Positions 56,193 through 64,000 of a stretch of DNA of 64,000 bases are shown piece by piece. The translations under genes were made by a program, and so were the position numbers. Location of the stretch: positions 17,327,200 to 17,391,199 of the forward strand of contig OY754329.1 of NCBI GenBank assembly GCA_963573305.1. The letters run 5' to 3'. Every line of letters begins with the position of its first letter. Position 1 is the first letter of the stretch. The notes under the pieces were generated by a model that made no database searches, was not told the origin of the DNA, and saw only the letters and a program-made list of their open reading frames with translations. Source of the DNA: Pyrrhosoma nymphula. Taxonomy: Eukaryota; Arthropoda; Insecta; Odonata; Coenagrionidae.

Positions 56193-56265
56193 TTGACGTC
56201 ACAGCCCCTAAAATTTCACATAGGGCCATTCAATAGTTGAGATTTGTCGGGGGCTGTGACGTCAA
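56193..56265. repeat. Inverted 16-bp repeat containing two TGACGTCA (CRE) sites
   Basis: TTGACGTCACAGCCCC (56193-56208) and its exact reverse complement (56250-56265) lie 41 bp apart. Each contains the TGACGTCA palindrome bound by CREB/ATF bZIP factors. GGAATTTCCGAG and GGATTTTCCGAG flank them outside. No nearby gene start is visible, so a regulatory role is only possible. Confidence 0.6.
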
Positions 56266-56677
56266 ACCCACGGATTTTCCGAGGTTTGTCTGTGTCGAGT
56301 CCTCACTGAATAAGACCCCTGAACTGAGTCAACCGATCACAAGCCTACGGAATGATAGTTCAGAAATCTATAATGCATCTCATTTAAGCGAGTCATGCGT
56401 CTTCAGCGATTTCCTTGTGGACGCAACGAAGAACTGTGGTGTCTGTCGTCCCTTTGGCCTGTACCACAAAATCGTGACTTCGCCCGCAACTCCACATGCT
56501 GTAGCGCAGTGCGTCTTAGCTTCATCAAAAATGCTCTTCAATTACGCCTAATTAAACTAAAAATAATATCAATATGTACCATGAGAATCTGTCTCGCTGG
56601 ATAAAATACAAACGGATCGGTACGACCAATGAAGTGTGGAATCGAAAAGCACTGCATCTTAGAAAAAACCTAGGATC
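56266..56677. other. No gene recognised
   Basis: Two overlapping frames of 104 and 69 codons are open here, but their products are unrecognised. Confidence 0.3.
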
Positions 56678-56890
56678 AATTTTGGTAAGTTTCTTTTGGA
56701 TTTCTGCGATTAAACTAAACTTTTTTAGCTACAGTTTCGCCGTGCTATTCTGCCGGCTTCGTCAGGCATTCCTGCTTAATGCCTGACGAAGCCGGCAGAA
56801 TAGCACGGCGAAACTGTAGCTAAAAAAGTTTAGTTTAATCGCAGAAATCCAAAAGAAACTTACCAAAATTAAAATGTACTGCGAAAAGAT
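56678..56890. mobile_element. Palindromic PLE-type hammerhead insertion 8 (93-bp arms)
   Basis: The arms 56678-56770 and 56778-56870 appear to be perfect reverse complements with only a 7-nt spacer. Each has the hammerhead boxes CUGACGA, GCCG/CGGC, GAAA and the triplet GUA. The right side continues to ATG and the codons Y-C-E-K, as in insertions 1 and 3. I could not find a convincing target duplication. Confidence 0.85.
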
Positions 56891-57071
56891 TTAAGAAGGA
56901 GGGGTCCGAGGAGCCCTCTCCCGGAAAGTATAGTAAATTTGAGGTCTCAGGAGTACATTTGTGGAACATCTTAGGCGAATGACTATTTTCTAAATTTGTT
57001 ACTAAAATATTCATTCAATTCTGCAAAACAATAAATAAATTAAATTTTCCCTAACCTATTTATTTTTCCCG

Positions 57072-57124
57072 GGATGCAAGGGGGGGGGGGCGCCCCCATC
57101 CCTGCCCCCGTGTATGGGCGCCCA
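57072..57124. repeat. G10 run and GGGCGCCC inverted repeat
   Basis: Ten or more G residues are followed by CGCCCCCAT, and ATGGGCGCCC lies 25 bp on, giving a strong GC hairpin in AT-rich surroundings. It may be the GC-rich end of a LINE 3' UTR. Confidence 0.5.
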
Positions 57125-57178
57125 TTGTGTGAGGTAAAGCTCACCCCACCTGAACCTTATGAGGTTGCATCTGGCTTG

Positions 57179-57753
57179 TTAAAGTGGTTTGAGCGAGATA
57201 GTTCCCTAGTCATAGTGGAGACCATATTCATTGATTTCAGCGTCTGTAAGAAGTACAAAATAATTATTATAATATTAATGGCGCAAATATATTGTTATAT
57301 ATGCCCAAAAATCTCAGTAATTAAATAAATAAGGCTACATAAGTCTCTAACTTGACTCATTTTTTCCCGCCGAACGGCTGAAAACCCTTAAAAACAGCAG
57401 GTTTTTTTTGTGATTCTGTAAAAGTTACTGTGTTTGAGTAATAGATTATTTTTTATAAATAGTTGAGAAAATATGCAATCTATACACCGTTAGTTTTTCA
57501 CTAAATCTAGGTGTTATAAAATTGAAATTACTTACTTATAAATTCCTACTTCCTTCAATATTCTCCCTCTGGAGCGCACAGCCATAATCTATCCGATGTA
57601 AAACAGCTTATATTTACAGGCAAATTGCTCGAAAATTAGTTTGGCAAGGGGTTGATATTTTATATAATTGCAAAGATGAGAGTTGTTTCTTTAAAATGAG
57701 GCCAAAATTCATCAAATTCTAGGTGAAGTGATTTTTCGCTTTAACTACCTTAA
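57179..57753 (-). mobile_element. TTAA family 2 MITE, full-length copy
   Basis: TTAAAGTGGTTTGAGCGAGA to TTCGCTTTAACTACCTTAA with TTAA on both sides, 575 bp, reversed relative to 37588-38148. A short extra piece near 57525 (an ATTGAAATTACTTAC insertion) distinguishes it. Confidence 0.87.
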
Positions 57754-58654
57754 GTGCTGCGATCTTTTCACGGCATGACCATATTGTAGGTACACTTGCT
57801 TCAATTTTGCCTGATGGTGGTACTAGAGAACCGCTATTACATATTTCACTGTTGGCATCTTCTATCAGGGCCTTCATTGCCTTGGAAACAAGTAGAGGGC
57901 TGGAGAGCGTGTATCCATAATCTTGGATACTTCCAAGATCAAATTGTTTTCGAGAATAGGAAAATATTTGTCCATCTCCTAGCACAGGGGACTCTTTAGT
58001 GCCTGAACAACACTTGCCACGAATTGGCATGGTGCCATTCCAGTTGGTCTTTTTAAGAGACAGGAGGGTAAATGGTATTTTTGGTGTTATTTAAGTGGTA
58101 TTTAACCCTCTGGCAAAGCTGTATAGGGACAAGCACCACGGGGAGCAAAATGCTCCTTCCCGCGCGTCAACTACCGTTGTTTTGCTATTTATTTGATATA
58201 AAAAAAAATTATTTGGAAGTAATATAACGATTTTTTCCAAATTAAAAAACCTGTATTACTTTTTCCGATGGTCAAGCACCGACTGCTTCAAATTTAAATT
58301 TTCGGCGTAATAGTTAAGTAAATAAGAACATTATATATATAATTAAATCAGTAAACAGTGTTATGAAAATTTTTTAATTAATTTTTATTCCTTGTTTCCT
58401 TTGTATCTTATTTCTATGTATTCCAGTATTACGCACTACTATTTATCTTGCGTCATTCAACTGTTTTCTTTAAGCAGTTGAGCGTTTTAATATCAGATGG
58501 TGTTGTTGCTCAAGTACTGGCACTTTATATACCGTTACCTCCGGCAGTATCAAACTCAAATACTAACTCGTAGTACCTAAATAGAACAAAATTAGTATCC
58601 GGTAGTACCGAATACCAATGCATCTTGCCCATCCTTACATAGAGATTAACACAG
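57754..58654. other. AT-rich DNA, nothing recognised
   Basis: A 103-codon minus frame starting at 58030 partly overlaps the MITE and has no recognisable domain. Confidence 0.3.
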
Positions 58655-58790
58655 CTGATGGGAGGACTAGGTTGGGAGCCGCTTGAGGCTGAGAAGCTGC
58701 ACGCTAGGCTAAGGTTGCTGAAAAAGATTAGTTCATGCGAGATTCATGGTGACTCAGACACTTCCTTAACATTTAGTTCATTTTCTTCCT
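58655..58790 (+). pseudogene. Short CR1-like LINE fragment
   Basis: The frame L-G-W-E-P-L-E-A-E-K-L-H-A-R-L-R-L-L-K-K closely parallels L-G-W-E-P-L-E-T-R-R-L-R-A-R-L-R-L-L-A-Q in the copy at 60440-60982. It is about 45 codons from the C-terminal end of the same reverse transcriptase family. Confidence 0.8.
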
Positions 58791-60427
58791 TTCCTTCTTC
58801 CTATCAGTAGTGCTCATAAAAGGGTAATATGTAGTATATGTACGTTTGTTCGCTTATCGTTGGTTGAGTAAAAGATCGAAGAAGGATCTATTAGGCCAAT
58901 ATTGATATCGCATATCTCCCCATCCGTCATCCTTGTGCTTATCCCTGCTGAAAATAAAATCTAGCTTACCTCAAGCGCTGCGATTTTATATACATATTTT
59001 TTTTAATCAAAGGTAGACTTGGCTGAGGAATACTCTTCTAGTAACTTGAAACTTCCAGGTATACTGTTAAATCGCAACTTAGATTTTTAGATTCAAATAA
59101 CTAAAAAAAATATCTCTGACCTCAACATAAAAAAACATACTGTAATTTACACTTTGTGTTCAAAACACCAGAAAGAATAAATCGGAGTTCGACTGTTCCT
59201 TTCCTTTCCTATAAAATCTGGGTCTTTATTCTACAATTGCTTGATTTATGGTGTTCATTTTTTTCCAACTTGAGGTGTAATATTTTTTCCGAGCCACATA
59301 TTTATTTCCCTATTCTTATTCAGAGCCTATTTGGCTTGACGTCACAGTTTGGAAGGAAGCAAAAATATGAACATGATTAATATCGCATAATCGCGTAATA
59401 TTAACGTATTTTAAAAATCAACATCAGTTTATTAGAATTCATGAGTGGGTAAAACCTGCCAGGCATGAAAACATTAACGAGATTCGTTCAAAAATAATAT
59501 GTGCGACATTCTTTTAATGAGGTCATAACAGCAGGCATTTTTGGATGGTCGGCTCTTTTTTTCACAGAGCCTCCTTACTCGTATCAGTGGGCATCGTGGG
59601 AGTATAAACCCTGGTTTTACCTCGTGGCCTGCGTTCCTGGTAATTGATCATTTCCGAGGAGATTAATATCGCCGGCCAGTGGGATGGGAAACGTCCGAGA
59701 TGGGCATCTAAATGGGCCATGGCCGGCGTCGCCAAATGTTGCGTCGCGACGCCACCTTGAAGGCCGTGCATTGCGCTGTGCGTTACCTTATGGCAGAAGA
59801 GAGTGGGAAAGGCAAATGGGGTGTGAGATCTTTGAGTGACATGCGACTGATGAAAAAATGACAATTATATTTTCATGAAAGTATACCCTGGATTAAATAA
59901 ACTAATATTTAAATATCACGTGTGGAGCCTTATTTAAAAACTTTCCAGGTTGCAATTTAATATTTCTGCTCGCGAATGACCAATTTAGTAATTATTTTGT
60001 GTTTGCAACATTTTAAAATCTTCTTCCTCTCTGCTCATTTCAGACTTTTAGCTGAGTGCATTGCCTTTTTTTATTGAGTGTTATGAGGTGAAAGATCCAT
60101 TTTTAATAAATGGAGTTGTTCCCCTATCCGTCGTTTTCATGTTTAGCATGAAGGAGAGAAAAACTAGTGGCGTACAAACGACTGAATAATGAAAGTCGCT
60201 TTTTGTCCGAGCTTCCCAAATACAGTCACCAATCACCATCTTTCAAATCAATGAACCAATGTGCTTCATTAGGTGAAACTGTTCGCTTTCACCGCCAGTG
60301 TAATTCTGAAAATCCATAATATATCTTGTTAGTCACCTCTGGAGGTCACGGCAATGATGCTTAGGTACACACCATTATATTCAAATGCAAGGCGGTACAT
60401 TTATTGCGGAGGTAGTCCAACTATTCC
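58791..60427. other. Mostly AT-rich DNA, nothing recognised
   Basis: A modestly GC-rich patch at 59620-59830 carries a 100-codon minus frame without a known domain. No other feature is seen. Confidence 0.3.
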
Positions 60428-60982
60428 CATGTATATGATGTGGATGGTGTTAACATAAAGGCGACAGGTGAAGTGAAGTATCTAGGAGTTACGATAACTT
60501 CGAACCTATCGTGGGGAACACATATAAGAAATATTTGTGGCAGAGCTCTGCAGAAGCTAGGATTCGTCAAGCGTATTTTGGGAAGATTTTCGGATGAAAA
60601 AGTAAAAGAGAGGTGCTATTTCGCACTCGTCCGGCCACTCCATGAATATGCAGCGAGAATATGGGATCCGGTGCAGAAAGACTTAATCTGGGAACTTAAT
60701 AAAATACAAAGGAAAGCTGCGCGATTCGTCAAAAACTGCTACGGGCGTACAAACAGCGTTACACAGATGTTAAACGAATTAGGCTGGGAGCCGCTAGAGA
60801 CTCGGAGGCTGCGCGCTAGGCTTAGATTGCTTGCGCAATTGAGAATAGATATCTTTCAGAGCGACACGGAGAACATCATATTAAAACCCCATTATATTTC
60901 CAGGTCCGACAGAAGCGATAAATTAAGAGAGATATTTCCCGAACGGATAGGTAAGGGAATTCGTTTTTCCCCCGAACTATAA
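60428..60982 (+). pseudogene. CR1-like LINE reverse transcriptase, C-terminal third, frame open
   Basis: The product has V-K-Y-L-G-V-T-I-T-S-N-L-S-W, R-A-L-Q-K-L-G-F-V-K-R-I-L-G, L-V-R-P-L-H-E-Y-A-A, W-D-P, I-Q-R-K-A-A-R-F-V and E-L-G-W-E-P-L. These are the post-catalytic blocks of CR1/L2-like LINE reverse transcriptases in the standard order. The frame is open for about 180 codons to the stop at 60982. The YxDD core and all N-terminal parts are missing, which is the usual 5' truncation. Confidence 0.9.
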
Positions 60983-61115
60983 GGGACTATAATAAATGCT
61001 AGGCGTAATTTCAGAAGAGCGTTTCCTTTTTATATGTAAACGGCTGGTGTCCTAACACCCCTCGCCACACGCCTATTGAGGAGGCTTGCGGGATAGTATG
61101 TAGATGTAGATATTA
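60983..61115 (+). mobile_element. 3' UTR and terminal repeat of the CR1-like LINE
   Basis: The stop is followed by a short UTR containing CTGGTGTCCTAACACCCC and ending in ATGTAGATGTAGAT, a short tandem of (ATGTAG). CR1-like LINEs end in short microsatellite-like repeats rather than poly(A), which fits. Confidence 0.7.
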
Positions 61116-62382
61116 TGAATAACATTAATCACGGAAACTCTAAGAATCTTCTATATGCGCAGGTTGCGAAAATCCTGTTCAAAATAAACAAATTGTATTT
61201 TCATTGACACGCCATTCCTTACTCTCTCGTTAGAATGTCGGCTCAACTATAACTGCGCTAATGCATTGCTTCAAGTATTAATTTCCTTACGTGTAGTATG
61301 ACTTTTTAGTGGGTTGAATTTTTTTACATTATCATTTTATCTCACCAGGAAAAAGTTCGCGAAGCCAATCTCAATTCTTTCTCTTACATATGTACTGGCT
61401 TTGAGAAAACAATTTTTTATCTGGCGCAAATGTTAGTACATATTTGTGGCCGGGTATGTTGCTACGTGGGTGGTTGCTTTCTGCCTTAGCTTATACGTTA
61501 TTTTAATGCTATTGATAATGTTGTTCTTGTAATTGGCGTCGTTATGCCGCATGGTAACCTCGAAGAAACCTTTGGTCGATCCAATCTCATCTACCTTATT
61601 TTACCTGTCCTCATTGCTGCGGTGATTTCGGGAGCCTCGTCCACAGATTTCGTTCTGGAGAGGATCTCATTTTTGTTTACAATGCCCTTCCAGTTACATT
61701 CCACCCATGGGGTTATTATCTTTTCCGCAAAATCTTATTCAAAATTTACATCTTCATTGCAAGAGTATAATTTTATCTTGTATTATTTGTCTCTCTTTTA
61801 TTTCAATACAAACGTTTCTTGAATGCTTTTTTTCTGAAATTTCGAGCAATTTTTCAATCATTTTTGGGCTTCTTATTTTTTCAATTCGTTGTTTATCATA
61901 TCGACTTCACAATTTGATACATAGGGAATTAATATTGAGTTTAGGTCATTAAATTAAAATCAGCTATTCTTTGCCGACAATTCGGAATTTAATTATTCTG
62001 GTGACAGTCGAGTTTTATCCAATGGCCAATTTTTGTCGGATTTTCACAAAATTTAGGATTTTTCACATTCTAAACAATATGGACGAGATGGTAGCGATAA
62101 AAATTGAAACAATTAAAATATGTTGAAATGTACTATTGGAGGTGAAGTCTTTGGTGGCCATATTGGGTATTTTTCGGAGCTTTTCAAGAGATGGCGCAGT
62201 GATAGTGACTTTCACATGTCTGTGGAAAGGCAAGGAAGAAACGAAAAAGCGGGAAATTTTGATATTTTCATCCCCGGTCAATAAGGTTACGGGCCTGTGG
62301 AGTGAAACAGGGGTGCTGGGGCGGGACGGTACGCGGCCTCAATATGAGCAATTTTGAACGAAAAAGTTACGGTTTTTAGGGT
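61116..62382. other. AT-rich DNA, nothing recognised
   Basis: Only short, Phe/Leu-rich frames are present. Confidence 0.35.
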
Positions 62383-63472
62383 AATGTAGGAGCAGCAGGC
62401 ATGTAGAACCGCGTATTTTCTAGAAAAAAATATTCCTCGAGCAGAATGGTGATTTTAGGCGTAAATGTAGGAACTGCAGGCATGTAGAACCGAATATTTT
62501 CTATAAAAAATATTCTTCGAGCAGAATGGTGATTATAGGCATTAATGTAGGAACTGCAGGCATATAGAACCGCATATTTCCTAGAAAAAAATATCCCTCG
62601 AGCAGAATGGTGATTATAGGCGTAAATGTAGGAGCAGTAGGCATGTAGGACCACATATCTTCTAGAAAAAAATATCCCTCGAGCAGAATGGTGATTTTAG
62701 GCGTAAATGTAGGAACTGCAGGCATGTAGAAACGCATATTTTCTATAAAAAATATTCTTCGAGCAGAATGGTGATTATAGGCATTAATGTAGGAACTGCA
62801 GGCATATAGAACCGCATATTTCGTAGAAAAAAATAACCCTCGAGCAGAATGGTGATTATAGGCGTAAATGTAAGAGCAGTAGGCATGTAGGACCACATAT
62901 CTTCTAGAAAAAAATATACCTCAAGAAGAATGGTGATTATAGGCGTAAATGTAGGAACTGCAGGCATGTAGAACCACGTATTTTCTAGAAAAAAATATCC
63001 CTCGAGCAGAATGGTGATTATAGGCGTAAATGTAGGAGCAGTAGGCATGTAGGACCACATATCTTCTAGAAAAAAATATCCCTCGAGCAGAATGGTGATT
63101 ATAGGCGTAAATATAGGAACTGCAGGCATGTAGAACCACGTATTTTCTAGAAAAAAATATCCCTCGAGCAGAATGGTGATTATAGGCGTAAATGTAGGAG
63201 CAGCGGGCATGTAGAACCTCGTATTTTCTAGAAAAAAATATCCCTCGAGCAGAATGGTGATTATAGGCGTAAATATAGGAACTGCAGGCATGTAGAACCG
63301 CATATTTTCTAGAAAAAAATATCCCTCGAGCAGAATGGTGATTATAGGCAAAAATGTAGGAACTGCAGGCATGTAGAACCGCATATTTTCTAGAAAAAAA
63401 TATCCCTCGAGCAGAATGGTGATTATAGGCGTATATGTGGGAGCAGCAAGCATGTAGAAACGCGTATTTTCT
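62383..63472. repeat. 81-bp minisatellite, about 14 units, with higher-order trimers
   Basis: The unit (80-81 bp) contains TCTAGAAAAAAATATCCCTC, GAGCAGAATGGTGATTATAG and GTAGGAACTGCAGGCATG. Units of two main kinds differ at AACTGCAGG versus GAGCAGTAGG. Three successive units (from about 62460) recur as a block about 243 bp later (from about 62703), with the same diagnostic ATTCTTC and ATTAATG variants. Because 81 is a multiple of three, one minus-strand frame stays open for 236 codons of a 27-residue hydrophobic repeat. I regard this as a by-product, not a proven gene. Confidence 0.92.
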
Positions 63473-63656
63473 AGAAAATCAAGGACTAGAATAGGTATAA
63501 TTGTTGTAAAAATATGATTATATTTAAAAACCTTACCTTCTATTTTAAATTATTTTGCTCCATTTAGAAGGAAAAAACATTGTTTATTAAAAATTGTGAA
63601 GGAAAGAGTAAAGGATTGAAATTGGTATACTTAAATAGTGAACAACACAAACAAAA
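63473..63656. other. AT-rich spacer between minisatellite and transposase
   Basis: No feature is seen. It includes a near-repeat of AAATAGTGAAC at 63635 and 63660. On the minus strand it would be the 3' flank of the transposase gene. Confidence 0.4.
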
Positions 63657-64000
63657 TTAAATAGTGAACGACAAACTCATATTATGAAAGAAGAAAAAGA
63701 AAAGACATAACATATTAAATGGGAACCGCTCCTTTATATGATCCAAAAAAGACCGAAACATCAAAACATGGGTCCCCCTAAAATGTTGCTTGTACATAAA
63801 TTCGTCTATGTGTTCTGCTAGTGGTTGACTTCTTAATACTTCAGTATGGCGGCAGAACTGCTTGAGCCGAGACCAGTAGCCCTCCACCGCATTGGTACAT
63901 ATGCCATCAGCACTTTTAAATTCTTTCTTGTGATTAACTATGTGGTGAGTGTATCCTAGTTCATTGAGGTCATCATATGAAGCCCAACCATCGGTCCACA
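63657..64000 (-). CDS. Merlin/ISXO2-type transposase, C-terminal part (runs off window)
   Basis: The minus-strand frame is open from the window edge to the stop at 63657. It reads W-T-D-G-W-A-S-Y-D-D-L, H-H-I-V-N-H-K-K-E-F and T-N-A-V-E-G-Y-W-S-R-L-K. These are the last catalytic Asp and Glu neighbourhoods of the DDE domain in ISXO2-like transposases, which in animals belong to Merlin DNA transposons. E-x-x-W-S-x-L-K is the diagnostic end block. The tail H-I-D-E-F-M-Y-K-Q-H-F-R also fits. The N-terminal zinc ribbon and first catalytic Asp lie outside. No break is seen in the visible part, and no terminal inverted repeat was identified. Confidence 0.88.
   Translation of the reverse strand, partial: WTDGWASYDDLNELGYTHHIVNHKKEFKSADGICTNAVEGYWSRLKQFCRHTEVLRSQPLAEHIDEFMYKQHFRGTHVLMFRSFLDHIKERFPFNMLCLFFFFFHNMSLSFTI

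Noticed and set aside
56640..56677. Target duplication for insertion 8
   Set aside because: Only a 7-bp CGAAAAG match was seen at an inconsistent position, so no TSD is claimed.
62743..63453. A 236-codon hydrophobic repeat ORF on the minus strand
   Set aside because: It lies wholly within an 81-bp minisatellite. A unit length divisible by three makes a long open frame trivial, so it is not reported as a gene.
62383..63472. CRISPR-like array
   Set aside because: Repeats are contiguous 81-bp tandem units with no unique spacers, and the window is eukaryotic.

Overview
This is a eukaryotic window, most likely from an arthropod with a large, repeat-rich genome. It is AT-rich, has no operons or long intact genes, and contains one exon-like segment with consensus splice sites. 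The rest is mostly transposon remains typical of invertebrates: Penelope-like elements (PLEs) with GIY-YIG endonuclease and hammerhead-ribozyme sequence, several non-LTR retrotransposon (LINE) clades, TTAA-target DNA elements, tRNA-derived SINE pieces and a Merlin/ISXO2-type transposase. I cannot name the species from sequence alone.

Host gene content is very low. The only convincing host coding sequence is a 192-bp, GC-rich exon at 50860-51051 (+). It encodes one ten-cysteine von Willebrand factor C (VWC) module, with AG acceptor, GTGAGT donor and phase 1-1 boundaries. A 642-bp non-autonomous piggyBac-like element ends 49 bp upstream of its acceptor. Several GC-rich islands (3170-3490, 16250-16560, 19975-20405, 24845-25490, 39240-39990, 40580-41050, 47010-47375) hold open frames I do not recognise. 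They may be exons, promoters or old inserts.

The most striking content is a set of palindromic or hairpin insertions carrying hammerhead-ribozyme cores: 2737-2975, 6344-6512, 10626-11085, 23247-23475, 24492-24730, 43177-43672, 51527-51659 and 56678-56890. Seven are bounded by direct repeats of 11-14 bp that read as target-site duplications. They end at a fixed point just inside a short conserved coding stretch, of type F-[YH]-x-[VI]-x-P-[ED]-x-V-x-F or type M-x-C-E-x-L. This fits solo or inverted PLE terminal repeats (pLTRs) whose 3' end contains the start of the PLE ORF. The largest case, 43802-45116, is two 618-bp arms around a 79-bp centre. Each arm carries the same GIY-YIG-containing C-terminal ORF and a variant hammerhead, and a 12-bp direct repeat flanks the whole. 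A second GIY-YIG/hammerhead PLE end lies at 17348-17881.

The TTAA-target DNA elements form three families with similar TTAAGG termini. Family 1 is at 3482, 15382 and 47376. Family 2 is at 1, 18022, 29861, 37588, 47936 and 57179. Family 3 is a near-complete palindrome at 53597-54133. A family 1 and a family 2 copy abut at 47936-47939 and share one TTAA. LINE fragments, all broken, are at 5105-5290(-), 8690-9440(+), 19540-19920(-), 22340-24762(-), 25730-26460(-), 38480-38880(+), 46408-46996(-), 48890-49645(-), 58655-58790(+) and 60428-61115(+). The right end carries an 81-bp minisatellite of about 14 units with higher-order structure (62383-63472). Next to it is the 3' part of a Merlin-type transposase (63657-64000, minus strand) that runs off the window.
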